Of a DNA stretch of 64,000 bases, positions 61,234 through 64,000 are shown one piece after another. The stretch lies in contig NZ_SNZH01000022.1 in assembly GCF_004363655.1 (NCBI RefSeq), positions 30,963 to 94,962 on the forward strand, read 5' to 3'. This DNA comes from Tahibacter aquaticus (GTDB lineage Bacteria; Pseudomonadota; Gammaproteobacteria; Xanthomonadales; Rhodanobacteraceae). How positions within the stretch are numbered: position 1 is the stretch's first letter; every line of letters starts with the position of its first letter. The notes under the pieces are model-generated. The model saw only the letters and a list, made by a program, of their open reading frames with translations. It was not told where the DNA came from and made no database searches. Position numbers and translations under genes: made by a program.

Positions 61234-64000
61234 TGAGCAAGCGGAGCGGAAAATTCTTCGGGACATGGTTCGACCGGCAGTTTCGCAGCATGCTTGGTCA
61301 AGCGGATCTCCCAATTTCTTTGCCCGTAATAGCTGCGCGCTACCGGGTGCGCTTGCTCTCGTGGTTGATGGTCGTGCTTGGAGCAACGGCGGCGCTGCTT
61401 GCGCCCGCAGCCCAGGCGCAAGTGATTCCAATCCCGGTGGGGACCAGCTGCGGCAACCTGGCTACCGCGGAGAGCGGTGGTTCTTTTGGCACGTTGGCGG
61501 CAGGTCCGCCATTCACGCGCGACCTGCAGATTCCACCCGGCGGAGCCTATGCCTATGGTGGCGCCGCTGCGAATGCGCTGGTTCCGGAAGCCAGGTATGT
61601 CGTCACTTCCCAGGTCAACTCGGCTCCTCTCCATCCTAGTACCGCGCATTGGCATAACCTGCCGGGGCATGCGGGCGGTGCGCCCGATCCCGGCAGCACG
61701 ACCGATGGTTATCTTGCCGTCAACGGCTCGACCGCGGTCGGTGTGTTCTATCGACAGGACATCAGCCTGGTCGCCAACCAGAACTACCGGCTCAGTATGT
61801 TCGCGATCAACGCGATCAACCTGGTCGGCTACAACGGCACCTGGCCGAATCTGCGCATCCGCCTGGTCCGCGCTTCCGACAATGCCGTGATCGGCTTTAG
61901 CGACACTGGCGCCATGCCTGACAAGGAGGGCGCCTTTGTCGGCCCGTCGGATTGGTCCCAGGCAACGATCGACGTCAATTCCGGTGCTGCCACGGCCTTC
62001 AGGCTCGAAGTGCTCAACCTCACGACCAGTTTGGGCGACAACGATTTCGCCATCGACGACGTCACCATCGCGCCGCTGCTCCAGGCCGGCTGCCCCATCG
62101 ATTTCGGAGATGCGCCGGATACGGGCGCCGGCACCGCACAGGGCAACTACCAGAGCCTGTTGGCCGACAATGGCGCGCGTCACGGCCTCGTGGCGGGGCT
62201 GTTTCTCGGCACGACGGCAACAGCCGAACTCGATGCGCTGCAGAACGCCACGGCTACCGGCGATACGGGCGACGACGGCGCGACGGTGCCGGCCAATCTC
62301 ACCCCGGTGATCGGCAACACCTTCAGCTTTCCGGTCACCGTCAGCAATACCACGGGAACCAATGCCTTTGTCGTGGCCTATATCGACTGGAACAGCGACG
62401 GCGATTTCGTCGATGCCGGCGAGCAGTCCGGCACGCTGACCTATGCCAGCGGAGCCGGAGCGACGAGCCAGAACGCGAGCTTTACGATACCTTCCATCGT
62501 CGTCGGCGGACCGACCTTCGTGCGCGTGCGCCTGGGGCGCTCTGCGGTCAATGTCACTTCGCCCATCGGCATTGCTGCAGATGGCGGCGAGGTCGAGGAC
62601 TACCGCATTGTCCTGGCCAACCGCGTGACGCTGAACAAGGTCGTCGTTCCTGCAGCCGATGCGGGCCGATTCAACCTGCAGGTCAATGGCAGCGCCGTGG
62701 CCACCAATGTGGGCAATGGCGGTAGCGGTAACGTGGCGATCGCGACGGCCGGATCGACCGTGACCATCGCCGAACTCGCCGGCACACCGAGCCCGGGCCT
62801 GGGCAACTACACCACGACGCTGGCCTGCACGGGCGCCACCGTCACCCCGGTTGCCGGCAATCAGTCGGGTACGTTCACGATGCCCGGTGCGGATGTGAAC
62901 TGTACGTTCACCAACACGCGCACTCCACGTACGGTGACGGTAGTCAAGGCGCTGGTGCCGACCGCCGATCCGGGGCGCTTCGACCTGCAGATCAATGCAG
63001 CGACGGTGGCATCCAATGTCGGTAACGGCGGCAGCGGCAGCAATGCCGCGGTTACGCCCGGAACGACAGTCACCGTTGCGGAACTGGTGGGTACGCCGAA
63101 TCCGGGCTTGGCGAATTACACGACGACTCTGAACTGCCCCGGTGCAACCGTAACGCCGGGTGCAGGCAACCGGTCCGGCAGCTTCACCATGCCGGACGCG
63201 AACGTGACGTGCACATTTACCAATACGCGCATCCCTCGCACGGTAACGGTAGTCAAGGCGCTCTCGCCGGTGGCGGACGCAGGCCGCTTCAACCTGCAGA
63301 TCAATGCGGCGACGGTGGCATCCAATGTCGGCAACGGCGGCAGCGGCAGCAATGCCGCGGTTACGCCCGGAACGACAGTCACCGTTGCAGAACTGGCCGG
63401 TACGCCCAACACGGGCCTGGCGAACTACACCACGACACTGAACTGCCCGGGTGCAACAGTGACACCTGGCGCGGGTAACCAGTCCGGCAGCTTCACCATG
63501 CCGGATGCGAATGTGACGTGCACATTTACCAATACGCGCATACCGCGGACGGTAACGCTGAACAAGACCTTGAGTCCTGCGGCAGATGCGGGGCGCTTCG
63601 ACCTGCAGGTCAACGGTTCGACCGTCGCGACCAATGTCGGCAACGGCGGCACGGGCAGCGCCACGACCGTGGTTCCCGGTACGACAGTGACGATTGCAGA
63701 ACTCGCCGGCACGCCCAGCGTAGGCTTGAGCGGTTATGCCACCGCATTGGCCTGTACCGGCGCGACGGTTGTGCCGGCGGCAGGCAACCAATCCGGCACG
63801 TTCACGATGCCGGACGCAGATGTCAGTTGCACATTTACCAATACATCCATTGTGAACCTTGCGGTGACCAAGACGGCAACCCCCACGGGCAGCTACCTGC
63901 CGGGCCAGCCGCTGAACTACAGCATCGTGGTGACGAACAACGGCCCGGGTGCGGCGAGCAGCATCGCGGTGAGCGACACGGTGCCGGCGAGCGTGACGGT
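61234..64000 (+). CDS. Large secreted surface protein with GEVED domain, prealbumin-like repeats and DUF11 domain (3' end missing)
   Basis: Open from ATG 61234 (TGGAG upstream) to the window edge: 922 residues, no stop. An extended N-terminus with a hydrophobic segment (~43-60) ends LAPAAQAQ, a long signal peptide. Residues ~70-285 form a beta-sandwich-like adhesin head; ~285-460 is a GEVED-type domain (DFGDAPDTGAGTAQGNYQSL, AYIDWNSDGDFVDAGEQSG, ADGGEVEDYRIV). From 62625 four prealbumin-like repeats of 103 residues follow, each ending near CTFTNT, then a DUF11 domain (LAVTKTATPTGSYLPGQPLNYSIVVTNNGPGAASS). The architecture is that of long surface stalk proteins. Anchor and full length are beyond the window. 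Confidence 0.87.
62625..63860 (+). repeat. Four 309-bp coding repeats in the surface protein
   Basis: Unit starts at 62625, 62934, 63243 and 63552 give an exact 309-base (103-codon) period. Units 2 and 3 differ at only seven of 103 residues by my count, and long stretches are identical in DNA. Units 1 and 4 are more diverged and resemble each other. The pattern points to expansion by unequal recombination. Confidence 0.9.

Noticed and set aside
61158..63791. 877-codon minus-strand frame across the surface-protein gene
   Set aside because: The plus strand has a ribosome binding site, signal peptide, GEVED domain and repeats in frame to the window edge. The minus frame is repetitive only because the DNA is.

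Overview
The window is high-GC chromosomal DNA, about two-thirds G+C by eye. Gene content points to a gammaproteobacterium of the Lysobacterales (Xanthomonadales), probably near Rhodanobacteraceae such as Dokdonella or Tahibacter. The evidence is two large TonB-dependent receptors, one of them Oar-like, two-subunit glyQ/glyS, tatABC, rdgC, ttcA, hemH, a DUF4259 protein and a lone GspE-type ATPase. The taxonomic assignment is inference. I found no rRNA, tRNA, CRISPR array, insertion sequence or prophage gene. Most of the window reads as conserved chromosome with lineage-specific envelope and surface genes between housekeeping genes.

Layout. 0-13.4 kb: the 3' end of a secreted protein, a site-2 protease fused to a SMI1/KNR4-like domain, a periplasmic TolB-propeller amidohydrolase, a secreted PI-PLC-like enzyme with a ricin-type lectin domain, and small envelope proteins including one with a TIMP/netrin-like N-terminus. 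13.4-18.9 kb: a translationally coupled four-gene operon encoding a MksF/MksE/MksB-like (Wadjet JetABC-like) SMC condensin plus a DUF938 methyltransferase, with no MksG/JetD nuclease. 19.0-28.4 kb: a SNF2 helicase, a fused indolepyruvate ferredoxin oxidoreductase, a LpxL/HtrB-like acyltransferase and a divergent unknown gene. 28.6-33.5 kb: a TonB-dependent receptor with a secreted beta-helix protein. 34.1-39.6 kb: argS, a SPOR-domain protein, a DUF4139 protein and rmuC. 40.0-49.3 kb: an Oar-like TonB receptor, glyQS, a GspE-type ATPase and a class I glutamine amidotransferase. 49.7-53.3 kb: a small ribbon-helix-helix-like protein with operator-like repeats, tatABC, a SYLF-domain protein and a C-terminally anchored propeller protein. 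53.4-60.0 kb: hemH with an alpha/beta hydrolase, a YgjP-like metallopeptidase, rdgC, ttcA, a YdcH-like protein and an NhaC-type antiporter. 60.0-64.0 kb: a 1.26-kb non-coding region that is AT-rich in part, then the 5' part of a very large surface protein with 309-bp repeats that runs off the window.

The genes most worth following up are the orphan condensin operon, the protease-SMI1 fusion, the repeat-bearing surface protein with its atypical leader, the small RHH gene with TACGTG sites, and the consensus DnaA boxes that occur only between genes.
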